Origin: Corynebacterium wankanglinii | Lineage (GTDB): Bacteria > Actinomycetota > Actinomycetes > Mycobacteriales > Mycobacteriaceae | Direction: 5' to 3' | DNA: 64,000 nucleotides | NCBI GenBank assembly: GCA_014490595.1 | Contig: CP061031.1 | Coordinates: 1 to 64,000, forward strand | The notes under the pieces: model-generated | Seen by the model: only the letters and a program-made list of their open reading frames with translations | Database searches by the model: none | Told to the model about the DNA's origin: nothing | In this document: positions 16,230-24,980 of the stretch, in pieces | Position numbering within the stretch: the first letter of the stretch is position 1 | Layout: each line of letters opens with the position of its first letter | Program-made: the position numbers and the translations under genes

Positions 16230-16891
16230 TTAGAACGGTGGCTCGTCGCCCGCACCGCCGGAGAAACCACCGGCATCGGGGGCGGAACCCCACGGATCAT
16301 GATCAGGCTGGGACTGGTTCTGGCCGCCCTGGTTGCCGTTGTAGCCGCCCTGACCGCCTTGGCCCTGGTTGCCCTGGCCGCCGAAGCCGCCGTTGCCCGG
16401 GTTGTAGCCGCCCTGGCCCTGGTTTTGGCCCTGGCCGCCCTGGTCGAAACCGCCCTGGTTTCCACCGAAACCGCCGCGCTGGCCTCCCTGGTTGCCGCCG
16501 CCGTAGCCGCCCTGCCCGCCCTCACGCGGGTTGCGGCTCACCGAGGCGCTGGCGTACCTCAGGGACGGGCCGACCTCGTCGACCTCGACCTCGAACACGG
16601 TGCGGTTTTCGCCCTCTTTAGTCTGGTAGGAACGCTGACGCAGCTTGCCGGTGACCACGACGCGCATGCCCTTGGTCAGGGATTCCGCGACGTTTTCCGC
16701 CATCTGGCGCCAGCAATTGCAGGTAAGGAACAGGGCTTCGCCGTCTTCCCACTGGTTCGTTTCCCGGTTAAAGGTGCGGGGCGTGGACGCGATGCGGAAG
16801 TTCGCAACGGCAGCGCCGCTCGGGATGAAGCGCAGCTCCGGGTCCGCAACCAGGTTGCCAACCACGGTAATCGGGTATCGCCTTGAGCCAT
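16230..16891 (-). CDS. ssb: Single-stranded DNA-binding protein, apparent frameshift at codon 7
   Basis: ATG at 16891 encodes MAQGDT. Then one C appears to be missing in a CCC run (16873-16875), and the rest of the protein lies in the next frame ([17 protein letters not shown] onward). The OB fold is complete after the shift ([27 protein letters not shown]). A Gly/Gln/Asn-rich linker of about 75 residues follows, ending in the acidic tip DEPPF used to recruit repair proteins. Since SSB is essential, a sequencing error is more likely than a true mutation. The GTG at 16865 would give a protein without its first strand. Confidence 0.92.
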
Positions 16892-16942
16892 GTCCTAAAC
16901 CTTCCTACCTGCTGATCGTGTGGTTTCTGAGCCTACCGGTTC

Positions 16943-17230
16943 TTACTTATCGGTACGCAGAACCTTGGTACGCAGAACGTTCTCGTTCAGGTTCAGCACG
17001 CGGTCGAGCTCCTTGACCGTGTCAGCCTCGCAGTCGAGGTTGATGACGGCGTAGATGCCCTCTTCCTTCTTGTTGATCGGGTAAGCAAGGCGCTTCTTGC
17101 CCCACACATCAACGTTCTCCACCTTGCCGTTGTCCTTGCGGACGGTCTCCAGGAACTTATCCAGGGACGGGGCAACGGTGCGCTCATCCTGCTGCGGATC
17201 GAGGATGATCATTACTTCGTAGTGACGCAC
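16943..17230 (-). CDS. rpsF: 30S ribosomal protein bS6
   Basis: About 95 residues. The frame is open further upstream, but the GTG at 17230 gives the family start [11 protein letters not shown] and sits behind a perfect AGGAGGTGAT ribosome-binding site. The sequence shows the bS6 fold ([19 protein letters not shown]) with no long acidic tail. It heads the rpsF-ssb-rplI operon. Function: platform of the 30S subunit, pairing with bS18. Confidence 0.95.
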   Translation of the reverse strand: MRHYEVMIILDPQQDERTVAPSLDKFLETVRKDNGKVENVDVWGKKRLAYPINKKEEGIYAVINLDCEADTVKELDRVLNLNENVLRTKVLRTDK

Positions 17231-17319
17231 GGACCTCATCACCTCCTATGGTCTTAGTTGTTTCGGCCATCACCCTTGTGGTCATGGCAGGAGGGTCGCT
17301 TACGTCAAGCAACCCGAAC

Positions 17320-17347
17320 AGACTACCCGACGCTTTGACCAGCTCAA
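17320..17347 (-). promoter_or_regulatory. Candidate promoter for rpsF-ssb-rplI
   Basis: On minus, TTGAGC (17342-17347) is followed after 16 bp by TAGTCT (17320-17325), about 90 bp ahead of the rpsF start. The match to the vegetative consensus is moderate; this is an inference from spacing. Confidence 0.3.
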
Positions 17348-17422
17348 AACCGTGTCCGGGTTGCGCACGAATTGACGTAGCAAAATTGCGACCTGGGCTT
17401 TTAGGGGCCAAAACGGGCGTAA

Positions 17423-17439
17423 ATGTTAAATCGTGCGCA
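17423..17439. repeat. Dispersed 17-bp motif, single copy
   Basis: This copy (on minus TGCGCACGATTTAACAT) matches, with one or two differences, the two arms of the inverted repeat at 45995-46084. It lies 6 bp downstream of the small membrane-protein gene. Confidence 0.5.
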
Positions 17440-17445
17440 CTCCGG

Positions 17446-17634
17446 CTAGTGCGGGTTCGGCACCGCGGCGAAGAGCGCCAGCGAGACCGGGATGACCGTC
17501 ATGAAGACAAACGCCGTGAGGCCGAAGCCTATCGACGCCTGCTTACGCCCCTTCACCGCCATGTAAAACGAGGTACTGAACAGGACAAACGCCACCACAA
17601 TGGAGGCGATGCCCAGGATCGTGGTGGCGTTCAT
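17446..17634 (-). CDS. Small two-helix membrane protein
   Basis: A 62-residue protein with two hydrophobic helices (ILGIASIVVAFVLFST and IGFGLTAFVFMTVIPVSLALFA) joined by a basic turn GRKQ. It starts 3 bp after the stop of the GT87 gene and so belongs to the ponA-GT87 transcript. No catalytic motif is visible. Small proteins at this place recur in corynebacterial genomes, which supports a real gene. Confidence 0.7.
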   Translation of the reverse strand: MNATTILGIASIVVAFVLFSTSFYMAVKGRKQASIGFGLTAFVFMTVIPVSLALFAAVPNPH

Positions 17635-17637
17635 CGG

Positions 17638-19152
17638 TTAAACCTTGGCGGGTTCGGTGTCGAATGCTGGCTCGGTGGGGGCCGAAGGGGTGTCGATAGG
17701 CAATGGCTCCTTCCATTCCGACGGGAGTGAGAGGAGGGGATCGTGACCGTTGTGTGCGTCGCGCACCTTGTCGCGGCGGCGGCCGAGTATCTGCTGCACC
17801 ACCAGCACCATGATGGCGATGATGAACGCATCACGGGCGATGATGACCACGTTGAGGAACCAGCCGGGCACGCCCATGTTGTCCGCGCCCATCATGTGCC
17901 ACATGAGCACGGGCCAAACGGCCATATCTACAGTCATCCAGGTGAGCAGCAGGCGCCAGTACGGCAGCGCGAGGACCGCCGGGACCACGAACCACAGGGA
18001 GTACTGCGGGCTCCACACCTTGTTGAAGATGAGGAACAGGCCCACGATCAAGGCCACGAGTTCCGCGATGCGGGGGGTCTGCGGGGCCTTGAGGCCGAGG
18101 ATGAGCACCCCAAGGCAACCGAGCAGGAAGAGGATGAGGGTCACGGCGTTGAGGATCACCGGGGCGCCCTCGCCGGAGTCGAAGCCGGTCCAGCCGGTGA
18201 TACGCGAGATGACGGCGTAGATGGTGGTCCACTCCCAGCCGCGGTCCGTGTTGAGGCGGTTGAACTCGCTCCACGCATCCGGGTTGCGCAGGTACACCGG
18301 CACGTTGACCACCAGCCAGGACACCACGGCGGCGGCAAGCATCTTGCCGAACGGAGCGAGGTCGCGCTTGCGCAGCGCCACGGTCAGGTAGGCGCCGAGC
18401 AGGAAGATGGGCCATAGCTTGAATGCGGTGCCCAGGCCGATGAGCACGCCGGCGAGCCACCACTTCCGGTTGCGGGCGGCCAGCATCGCCGCAACGGCAA
18501 AGAAGATGGACGGGATGTCCCAGTTGGTGAACGCGTGCACGATGAGTAACGGGGAGCCCGCGACCAGCAGCGTGTCCCAGATGCGGTTGCCCGCCAGTTC
18601 CGCCACCATGCGGATGGTGGCCACCCAAATGATGGACATCAGCAAAGCGGTGACGTAGAAGTACCATCCGGAATCCGGCAGGACATTGTCCACCAGGAAG
18701 TAGGTGCTGCGCGACAGCCAGGCGGAAAGCTGCTGGAACAGGCCAGCGAGCACCGGGTACTCCATGTAGCGGGTCAGGCCGTCTTCCACCCACGAGTAGT
18801 CGTAGACGAAGCCGCCTCGGTCCAGGCCGCGGGCACCGTAGAGCGGGATGATGTCGTTGTAGCAGGCAGCGGTGTATTGGCGGTTGCCGTCCCAGTTGAG
18901 CTGGATGATGCCGTTGTCGTCTGCCTTGCCGCCGGCACAGTGCGCCTTCTGCAGCAGGCCGAACGAGAGGAAGACGTACGCCACCGCGAGGATGGAGCGC
19001 AAAGGCGTCCAGAACCGCGCCCGCCCTATCTGGGCGAAGCGGCCCATCGGCCCGCCGAGGAAGTCCACCCAGCCGCGCGCGAGCGGCTCGGTGTGCGCCG
19101 GCTGCACGCGGTCGGCCGGATCCGGCCAAGTGATCTGCGGGGAGTTAGCCAT
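17638..19152 (-). CDS. GT87-type (DUF2029) polyprenyl-phosphate-mannose-dependent mannosyltransferase
   Basis: A 504-residue integral membrane protein with about a dozen hydrophobic segments of GT-C architecture. The first extracytoplasmic loop holds the acidic patch YSWVEDGLTRYMEYPV, and an FTNWDIPS and KLWPIFLLGAY pattern follow, as in the DUF2029/GT87 family. Such enzymes transfer mannose from lipid carriers during lipomannan/arabinogalactan assembly; the exact acceptor cannot be read from sequence. It begins next to the stop of the PBP gene and is probably co-transcribed with it. Confidence 0.8.
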   Translation of the reverse strand: MANSPQITWPDPADRVQPAHTEPLARGWVDFLGGPMGRFAQIGRARFWTPLRSILAVAYVFLSFGLLQKAHCAGGKADDNGIIQLNWDGNRQYTAACYNDIIPLYGARGLDRGGFVYDYSWVEDGLTRYMEYPVLAGLFQQLSAWLSRSTYFLVDNVLPDSGWYFYVTALLMSIIWVATIRMVAELAGNRIWDTLLVAGSPLLIVHAFTNWDIPSIFFAVAAMLAARNRKWWLAGVLIGLGTAFKLWPIFLLGAYLTVALRKRDLAPFGKMLAAAVVSWLVVNVPVYLRNPDAWSEFNRLNTDRGWEWTTIYAVISRITGWTGFDSGEGAPVILNAVTLILFLLGCLGVLILGLKAPQTPRIAELVALIVGLFLIFNKVWSPQYSLWFVVPAVLALPYWRLLLTWMTVDMAVWPVLMWHMMGADNMGVPGWFLNVVIIARDAFIIAIMVLVVQQILGRRRDKVRDAHNGHDPLLSLPSEWKEPLPIDTPSAPTEPAFDTEPAKV

Positions 19153-21447
19153 TTACTGCAATGCCTCCTGGACTTGACCGATGACGTCGTTAACCGTGTC
19201 GCGCAAGTTCGGCGCGGGGTCAGGTGCGGGTGCCGGGGCTGGCGCCGGCGCGGGGGCTGGCGCAGGAGCCGGGGCGGGTGCCGGTGCTGGGGCGGGAGCC
19301 GGAGCCTCGGGGGCCCACGAGTTCGCGGGAGCCTGCGAGTTCGGCACCGCCGGCGCTTGGTACGTGTCTTGGCTGTACGAGGTGCCGGGGTAGGAGTAGT
19401 AACCGCCGAGGCCGGTGCCGCCGCTGTAGGGGCTCACACCCCAGTAAACGGGGTTGGCCTCGGGGAAGTTTTCAAACTCCTCGCCCTCGAGCTCGGTATC
19501 CAACACGTCCTTCCAGATCTTTGCCGGCGTGTTGGAGCCGAACATGTTGCCGCCCCATTCATTGAAGATCGGTGAGGTGTTGTCCGCCGTACCCACCCAG
19601 ACCGCAACAGCGAGCTGCGGGGTGGAGCCGACCATCCACGCGTCCTTGTTGTTGCCGGTGTCGCCCATCTGCGCCGTGCCGGTCTTGGCGGCGGACGGGC
19701 GGCCGCCGGCGAGGGTGGCGTTGGAGTAGCCCACCACGCCCTGCATTGCCTGGATGGTGTTGTCAGCCACCTGCTCCGCAACGCGGCGCTCCGTGTAATC
19801 GTTGTCCACCTGGTAAAGGACCTCGCCGTTGGCGTCCGCAATCTTTTCCACGAAGTGGGTCGGGTGCATCAGGCCACGGTTGGTCAGGGTGGACACGGCG
19901 GTAGCCATGTCCAGCACGCGCGATTGGTACTGGCCCAGCACGATGCCCTCGTAGGGCTGGCCGCCGTTCTCGCGCAACGTTGCCGGGATGCCCGGGATGG
20001 ACTTGGCCACACCCAGGGCGTGCGCCATGTCCGCGGTGTCCTGGGTGGTGTTGTCCAGCTCGTCCTGAATGCGCATGTAGGCCGTGTTCGAGGATTGGCG
20101 GGTCGCTTCTGACATGGACAGCATCCCGCCGCCCCCGCCGTCCCAGTTGGTGACCACGATGTTGCCGGGCAAGGTGACCGGGGACGAGTCGAACGTTGCT
20201 GTCAGCGGGATGCCCTGCTGCAGCGCGGCCGCCAAGGCGAAGATCTTAAACGTGGAGCCCGTCTGCAGGCCCGCGTTGGCGTAATCCCAGCCGCTGGCGT
20301 CGTCGCCGCCGTAGTACGCCCGCACAGCTCCCGTCGCGGGATCGACGGCGACCACCGCAGTGCGCGCATCCTCCTGGAGGTTGGCCAGCCGGTCGCGCGC
20401 GATCCGCTCCACGTTGGCCTGGGAGCCGGCGTCGATGGTGGTGGTGATCTGCAGACCGCGGTTAGTCAAGTCGTTTTCCGTGATACCCAGGGCCTCGAGC
20501 TCTGTGATCACCTGGTTCTTGATCAGGCCGTTCGGGCCGGTGGCCTCAGTGTAGGCGGAGTACGTGGCGGGATCGCGGGTCTCGGGGTACTTCACCCCGG
20601 CGCGCTGCTCCGGGGTGAGCTTGCCCATCTCGACCAAGCCGTCCATGACGTAGTTCCAGCGCTGCTCTGCGGCCTCGCGGTTGGTCCACGGGTCCAGCTC
20701 GCTGGGCAGCTGGATGGATGCTGCGAGTACGCCGCCCTCCTCCACGGTGAGCTCGGAGGCCGGCTTGCCGAAGAAGGCGTGCGCGGCTGCCTCAATGCCG
20801 TAGGCGTTGCGGCCGAAGTAGACAGTGTTGAGGTAGGCGCGCAGGATGTCTTCTTTCGGCCACTGGTTTGTCATCTTGATGGAGTAGACCAGCTCGTTGG
20901 CTTTGCGCTCATAGGAGTGCTCGTTGCCCACCAGCGCGTTTTTCACGTACTGCTGGGTGATGGTGGAGCCGCCGCCGGCAGCGGAGTTGCCGGTAATCTG
21001 CCCAAGCGCGGCGCGGGCGAAGCCGGTGGGTGAGAACCCGGAGTTGGTCCAAAAATCGCGGTCTTCCGCGGCCAGCACGGCATCTTGGACCTCCACCGGC
21101 ACGGCATCGAGGGCAACTTGCTCCCGGTTCCCTTCCGGCGGGACGATGCGGGCGAGTTCCTTCTCGCCGTCGCGGAAGTAGATGGAGGAGATCTGCGCAG
21201 CTTCAATCTCTCCGGGCCCGGGGACCTCCGCTTTGGCGTATTTCCAGGCGAACCAGCCCGCGGGGATGGAAGCGAGCAGGAGCAGGAACAACAAGAAGGC
21301 GAGTACCCACTGCCAGGCGCGGGAGGTCTTCTTTTTCTTCACTGCCGTCGACCCGCCGCCGGCGTTGTCCGTGGTGCTCTCGGTGCCTTTATTGCTTGGC
21401 TCCGTTGTGTTTTCAGCGCTCTTGTCAGTCACACGTTTTCCCTGCAC
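19153..21447 (-). CDS. ponA: Bifunctional class A penicillin-binding protein
   Basis: A 764-residue peptidoglycan synthase. A cytoplasmic tail with Lys37-40 precedes a transmembrane helix (46-66). The GT51 glycosyltransferase has its catalytic Glu128 in AAEDRDFW and GGSTITQQYVKN at 159-170. The transpeptidase has S398 (STFK 398-401), SSN at 452-454 and KTGT at 587-590. The C terminus is a Pro-Ala repeat of about 30 residues, probably spanning the wall. First codon is GTG; a second GTG five codons later is an alternative start. Confidence 0.93.
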   Translation of the reverse strand: MQGKRVTDKSAENTTEPSNKGTESTTDNAGGGSTAVKKKKTSRAWQWVLAFLLFLLLLASIPAGWFAWKYAKAEVPGPGEIEAAQISSIYFRDGEKELARIVPPEGNREQVALDAVPVEVQDAVLAAEDRDFWTNSGFSPTGFARAALGQITGNSAAGGGSTITQQYVKNALVGNEHSYERKANELVYSIKMTNQWPKEDILRAYLNTVYFGRNAYGIEAAAHAFFGKPASELTVEEGGVLAASIQLPSELDPWTNREAAEQRWNYVMDGLVEMGKLTPEQRAGVKYPETRDPATYSAYTEATGPNGLIKNQVITELEALGITENDLTNRGLQITTTIDAGSQANVERIARDRLANLQEDARTAVVAVDPATGAVRAYYGGDDASGWDYANAGLQTGSTFKIFALAAALQQGIPLTATFDSSPVTLPGNIVVTNWDGGGGGMLSMSEATRQSSNTAYMRIQDELDNTTQDTADMAHALGVAKSIPGIPATLRENGGQPYEGIVLGQYQSRVLDMATAVSTLTNRGLMHPTHFVEKIADANGEVLYQVDNDYTERRVAEQVADNTIQAMQGVVGYSNATLAGGRPSAAKTGTAQMGDTGNNKDAWMVGSTPQLAVAVWVGTADNTSPIFNEWGGNMFGSNTPAKIWKDVLDTELEGEEFENFPEANPVYWGVSPYSGGTGLGGYYSYPGTSYSQDTYQAPAVPNSQAPANSWAPEAPAPAPAPAPAPAPAPAPAPAPAPAPAPDPAPNLRDTVNDVIGQVQEALQ
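19221..19306. repeat. Pro-Ala coding repeat in the PBP C terminus
   Basis: Degenerate six-base units (GCNCCN-type on the coding strand) encode alternating Ala-Pro. Length variation between strains would change only the tail of the protein. Confidence 0.75.
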
Positions 21448-21535
21448 AGTTGCACCCGCCGCGCCCGCGGGGAGGGCGAAACGGGCGAGCTACCTACCAA
21501 ATTCCTACCGGACACCCTACCTGCCCAGTTCGAAT

Positions 21536-21907
21536 TCACACTACTGGTACGGCTGTGACTTCCTGTAACAAATGGTTCCACTTGCACGACGGACAAACCT
21601 CCACGATGTGGACGGTGAGCGCCCCAACCTCCGCGGCGAGCCTGTCAATCTCTGCTTCGCTTCGCGCGGTTCCTGTCCGTCGGCCCAGCTTTTCGGAGTA
21701 AACCCATCGCACATCCCGCATCGCTCCCCCGCATACGGGGCACGGCCTGGAGGACTCCACCCCGTGGTGCTGCGCGGCAGCGCGGAGCAAGAAGTCGGCG
21801 TCGCATGCGACGTCGATAGGCATGTGCCCCCGCTTGAGCTCGCGCAGGGTGTGGCGGCGTTGCCACTCGTGTGACACCTCGTGCTCGTACGTGAACATCC
21901 TGGTCAT
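21536..21907 (-). CDS. DUF5318 protein (actinobacterial zinc-ribbon-like)
   Basis: I chose the ATG at 21907; a start nine bases later is also possible. The 123-residue protein has the DUF5318 pattern: VSHEWQRRHTL, CDADFLLRAAAQHHG, CPVC at 56-59, RWVYSEKLGRRTGTA, and CPSC at 105-108 before KWNHLL. The two CxxC pairs probably bind zinc. Function is unknown. It is divergent from the MarR-type gene with a 48-bp gap, so the two may share control. Confidence 0.8.
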   Translation of the reverse strand: MTRMFTYEHEVSHEWQRRHTLRELKRGHMPIDVACDADFLLRAAAQHHGVESSRPCPVCGGAMRDVRWVYSEKLGRRTGTARSEAEIDRLAAEVGALTVHIVEVCPSCKWNHLLQEVTAVPVV

Positions 21908-21955
21908 CTTAACCGCTTCGCCTGCTGCTACATTCTGGGAAACGTCGGAGAAGAA

Positions 21956-22438
21956 ATGAGGTGCACAGTGTTGGCGTCGGCGCACGAGGAACCTTCCGCG
22001 GAGGCTTTGCGTATCGCGGCGGATATCCGCCCCGCTATGACCAGCTTGTACGTGGCGTACTTCCGCAACGCGCAGCACTCCGACCTCACCGGCCCGCAGT
22101 TGTCGGTGCTGCATCGGCTGGGTTTCAACGGCCCCACACGCATCAGCAAACTCGCTGGCGATGAGGGCGTTCGCCTGCCTACCGCCTCGAACACCGTTAA
22201 CCAGCTGGAGAAGCGCGACTTGGTGCGTCGGGTGCGTTCGGAGGACGACCGCCGCGGGGTGACCGTGGAGCTGACGGACTTCGGCCGCGCGGAGCTTGAG
22301 CGCGTAGGGGCGGAGCGCACCCGCTCGCTGGCGCAGATGCTGGGCACCCTCGACGACGGCGCGCTGCACCAGCTGGATAGCCTTACTGGCGTTTTAAACG
22401 AGCTCGCCCGGGCGTACGCCGCCGGCGCCCCGTCGTAA
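21956..22438 (+). CDS. MarR-family transcriptional regulator
   Basis: 160 residues from the ATG at 21956, which has a GGAG site 6 bp upstream. The winged helix is visible: LTGPQLSVLHRL, then RISKLAGDEGVRLPTASNTVNQLEKRDLVRR (recognition helix) and SEDDRRGVTVELTDFGR (wing). The N- and C-terminal helices for dimerisation are present. The ligand is unknown. The divergent DUF5318 gene or the Usp gene downstream are possible targets. Confidence 0.85.
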   Translation: MRCTVLASAHEEPSAEALRIAADIRPAMTSLYVAYFRNAQHSDLTGPQLSVLHRLGFNGPTRISKLAGDEGVRLPTASNTVNQLEKRDLVRRVRSEDDRRGVTVELTDFGRAELERVGAERTRSLAQMLGTLDDGALHQLDSLTGVLNELARAYAAGAPS

Positions 22439-22602
22439 AGGCCGAGCCGCACGGCGGGGAGCAGCTTTTTCGCGCGTGGGAGGGGCGTTTATGATGGCTG
22501 CATTACCCGCTATTCCGCTCGCGCGGCCACACGCCAAGGAGGAAGGACCTGAGCAGCACCGACAGCGCGAAGGGCGCACGCCTCCCCGATGGCGCGTCAC
22601 CC

Positions 22603-23505
22603 ATGCGCGTGCTCGTGGGGTGGGACGTGACCAACACGGAAGCGATGGAGTTCGCCGCGTGGCTTGGCCGCTCGTTGCCCGTTCAGGTCCAGGTGATGTC
22701 CAGCGCGCAGTCGGCATGGTCGAAGTCCCTGCCCAAAGCGGCGAAGGGCCGGAAGAAGCGGCTGAAGGAGGCGCGGTCCGCGTTTGACAGCCGGGTGGAA
22801 AAGACGCTGAAAGAGCACATTCCGCGTTCCCAGTGGTCCAAGCAGGTGGCCCGTCTTGTGGACAGCAAGGACCCGGTCCGTTCGTTGTACGAAACCGCGG
22901 AGGACTTTCACGCGGATCTGATCCTTCTGGGCTCCCACGCGAAGACGCCGAAGGGCCGCTTCCGTCCCTCCAGCGTGGCCGATGAGATGATGCGCTCGTG
23001 CCCCGTCCCCCTCGGGTTGGCGCCGCGCGGGGTGAAACTGGCCAAAAAGGGCATCACGCGCGTGACGTACGCGATCGTGATGGACGACGAGCCGGTGGAG
23101 CCGGACTTCAGCGGCCTGGATTACGCCACCGCCCTCGCATGCACACTGGGGCTGCCGCTGCGCATCATCGCCTTCTCCCCCACCGCGTACGAAAGGCGCA
23201 GCTCGTCCTGGAACGAGCAGACGCTCGGCATCCTGGACCACGCTCGCGACCACGCCTGGATGCTTGCCGCGAAGTTCGCCCCGGAGCGCTGCGACCACTT
23301 CGACGTGACCAGTGCCGTGGCAGCAGCGAAAAGCTGGAAACGCGCGATCGACTCGGTGAAGTGGAAAAAGGGCGACATCATGTGCCTAGGCTCCCAGCCG
23401 ACGCAGCAGCTGACCAGCGTGTTCGTGGGCACGCGCGAGGGTGAGTTCATCCGCTACGCCCCGGTGCCGGTGATCGTGTGCCCGCAGTCTGCGGGGAAGG
23501 CCTAG
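22603..23505 (+). CDS. Tandem-domain universal stress protein (UspA superfamily)
   Basis: 300 residues from ATG 22603. The first Usp domain is about 1-140 (MRVLVGWDVTNTEA, then HADLILLGSHAKTPKGRFRPSSVADEMMRSCPVPL), the second follows (VTYAIVMDDE... GDIMCLGSQPTQQLTSVFVGT...APVPVIVCP). The G-x2-G-x9-GS nucleotide motif is only partly kept. The best ribosome-binding site (AAGGAGG, 22537-22543) lies 54 bp upstream and precedes an in-frame CTG at 22549, so the natural start may be there. Confidence 0.75.
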   Translation: MRVLVGWDVTNTEAMEFAAWLGRSLPVQVQVMSSAQSAWSKSLPKAAKGRKKRLKEARSAFDSRVEKTLKEHIPRSQWSKQVARLVDSKDPVRSLYETAEDFHADLILLGSHAKTPKGRFRPSSVADEMMRSCPVPLGLAPRGVKLAKKGITRVTYAIVMDDEPVEPDFSGLDYATALACTLGLPLRIIAFSPTAYERRSSSWNEQTLGILDHARDHAWMLAAKFAPERCDHFDVTSAVAAAKSWKRAIDSVKWKKGDIMCLGSQPTQQLTSVFVGTREGEFIRYAPVPVIVCPQSAGKA

Positions 23506-23507
23506 TA

Positions 23508-23553
23508 AAAGGCCCTTGCAAAAGGCCCTAGCCAAAGGCCCTAGCCAAAGGCG
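23508..23553. repeat. Short tandem repeat (about 13 bp unit)
   Basis: AAAGGCCCTAGCC-type units recur three to four times between the Usp gene and the next ATG. The repeat may be a spacer or transcription-modulating sequence; no hairpin with T run is seen. Confidence 0.55.
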
Positions 23554-23569
23554 CAGTAGATTGTGGCCT

Positions 23570-24028
23570 ATGGAGCACCCCGAGAACGACCTTCACTCCC
23601 CCTCCGACCGCTTCTCCCGTGTGCGTCCGGAGCCGCGCACGTTCGACGAGCTCGCGGATCAGCCCGACCCCCTCGAGGTGGATCGCCGCAACCGCCGCTC
23701 CACCCGCGACGCGATCCTGTTCGCGCTGGGCACCGTCGCGGCTACGCTCCTGTTCGCGCTCATCCTCGCGGGTATCTCGCGTGCGCGGGGCGGTCCGCTT
23801 TGCGACGCTGGCTCCGCCTGGCTCTGCACCGAGTCATGGCGCACGTGGTGGGCTGTGGCCACCTCCATCCCGCCGATCGCCGGGCTCCTCAGCTGCGCGG
23901 TGATCATGGTGCGCAAGCTCAACCGTTACGAACGCTGGATCCCGTGGATGGGCGTGTTCTGGATTCCGCTGGTGCCGTTCACCATGTCCTGGCTCATCGT
24001 CACCGTCGGCATTCTGGCAACGCCGTAG
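23570..24028 (+). CDS. Membrane protein with three predicted helices
   Basis: 152 residues from the ATG at 23570. A polar, acidic N terminus (EHPENDLHSPSDRF...DELADQPDPLEVDRRNRRS) precedes helices at about 50-75 (AILFALGTVAATLLFALILAGI), 95-115 and 125-150. Two cysteines in the loop (LCDAGSAWLC) could be paired outside the membrane. No family is recognised. It follows the Usp gene on the same strand with 64 bp between. Confidence 0.65.
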   Translation: MEHPENDLHSPSDRFSRVRPEPRTFDELADQPDPLEVDRRNRRSTRDAILFALGTVAATLLFALILAGISRARGGPLCDAGSAWLCTESWRTWWAVATSIPPIAGLLSCAVIMVRKLNRYERWIPWMGVFWIPLVPFTMSWLIVTVGILATP

Positions 24029-24042
24029 GCTGCGGGGCGCAG

Positions 24043-24942
24043 TTACGCGCTGGCGCGTTCGGTGGCGCATTCCCCGCAGTACGGGGTGGTTTCTCGGCAG
24101 CGTTCGCAGCTCAGGTACTGCTTGCGGCACTCCGGCTCGTTCGCGCAGTTGTAGAACTGGTTGGTTGCCTCCCCGCAGTGCACGCAGTGGCCGAGCTGGA
24201 CGTAGTCCGGGTCTTCCGGAGACCCGAATTCGGTGTGCATACGGTCGTCGAAGACGTAGAGGGAGCCTTCCCACAGCCCGGAGTTGCCGAATTGCTCGCC
24301 GTAGCGGACGATGCCGCCGTCGATTTGGTAGACCTCCTGGAAACCACGGTTGATCATCAGGCTGGACAGCACCTCGCAGCGGATGCCGCCGGTGCAGTAA
24401 GAGATGACGGGCTTGTCTTTCATCCAGTCGTACTTGCCGGATTCGAGTTCTTTGATGAAGTCGTGGGTGGTCTCCACGTCTGGTACTACCGCGCCTTTGA
24501 ACCGGCCAATCTCTCTCTTCGGCGGGCGCGGCGTTGCGAACCGTCAAAGAAGACGGCGTCCGGCTTCGCCGCCACCAGCTCGTTGACTTGCTGCGGGGTG
24601 AGGTGCTCTCCCCCGCCGACCACGCCGTGCTCATCCACCTTCAGCTCGCCCCGCGCCGAAGGAGACGATCTCATCGCGCGCTTTCACGCTGAGCTTAGGA
24701 AAGTCCTCCGCCCCGCCCTCGGACCACTTGAACTCGATGCCCTTGAAGTATTCCTTGGTCTTTTTGGCGTAGGTCTTGCAGGCGCGGATGTCCCCGCCGA
24801 CGGTGCCGTTGATGCCGTGGGGGGAGACGATGATCCTGCCGGTTAATCCCAGGCCTTCGCAGAGGTCGCGCTGCCACAGGCGCACCGCGTCCGGGTCGGC
24901 GATGGGCTGGAATTTGTAGTAGAGCAGGATCTTTCCGGTCAT
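24043..24942 (-). pseudogene. trhO: tRNA uridine 5-hydroxylase TrhO (rhodanese-like), frameshifted
   Basis: The UPF0176/TrhO sequence is spread over frames. The N-terminal acylphosphatase-like domain is [14 protein letters not shown]...GINGTVGG; the linker [23 protein letters not shown] is in a second frame; and the rhodanese domain with active-site loop YCTGGIRCE plus the C-terminal zinc cluster ([24 protein letters not shown]) is in a third. Shifts lie near 24655-24661 and 24500-24545. TrhO makes 5-hydroxyuridine at tRNA position 34. The residues are otherwise intact, so sequencing error is a serious alternative to decay. Confidence 0.8.
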
Positions 24943-24980
24943 GCCAGGCAGTGTAAGTCCACCGGGGCCAGCGGAGAAAG

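Noticed and set aside
21881..21955. Longer upstream start for the MarR-type regulator
   Set aside because: The extra residues overlap the divergent DUF5318 gene and lack MarR homology, while ATG 21956 has a proper ribosome-binding site.
23508..23553. Tandem repeats considered as a CRISPR array
   Set aside because: Units are 13 bp and contiguous without spacers, and no cas genes are in the window.
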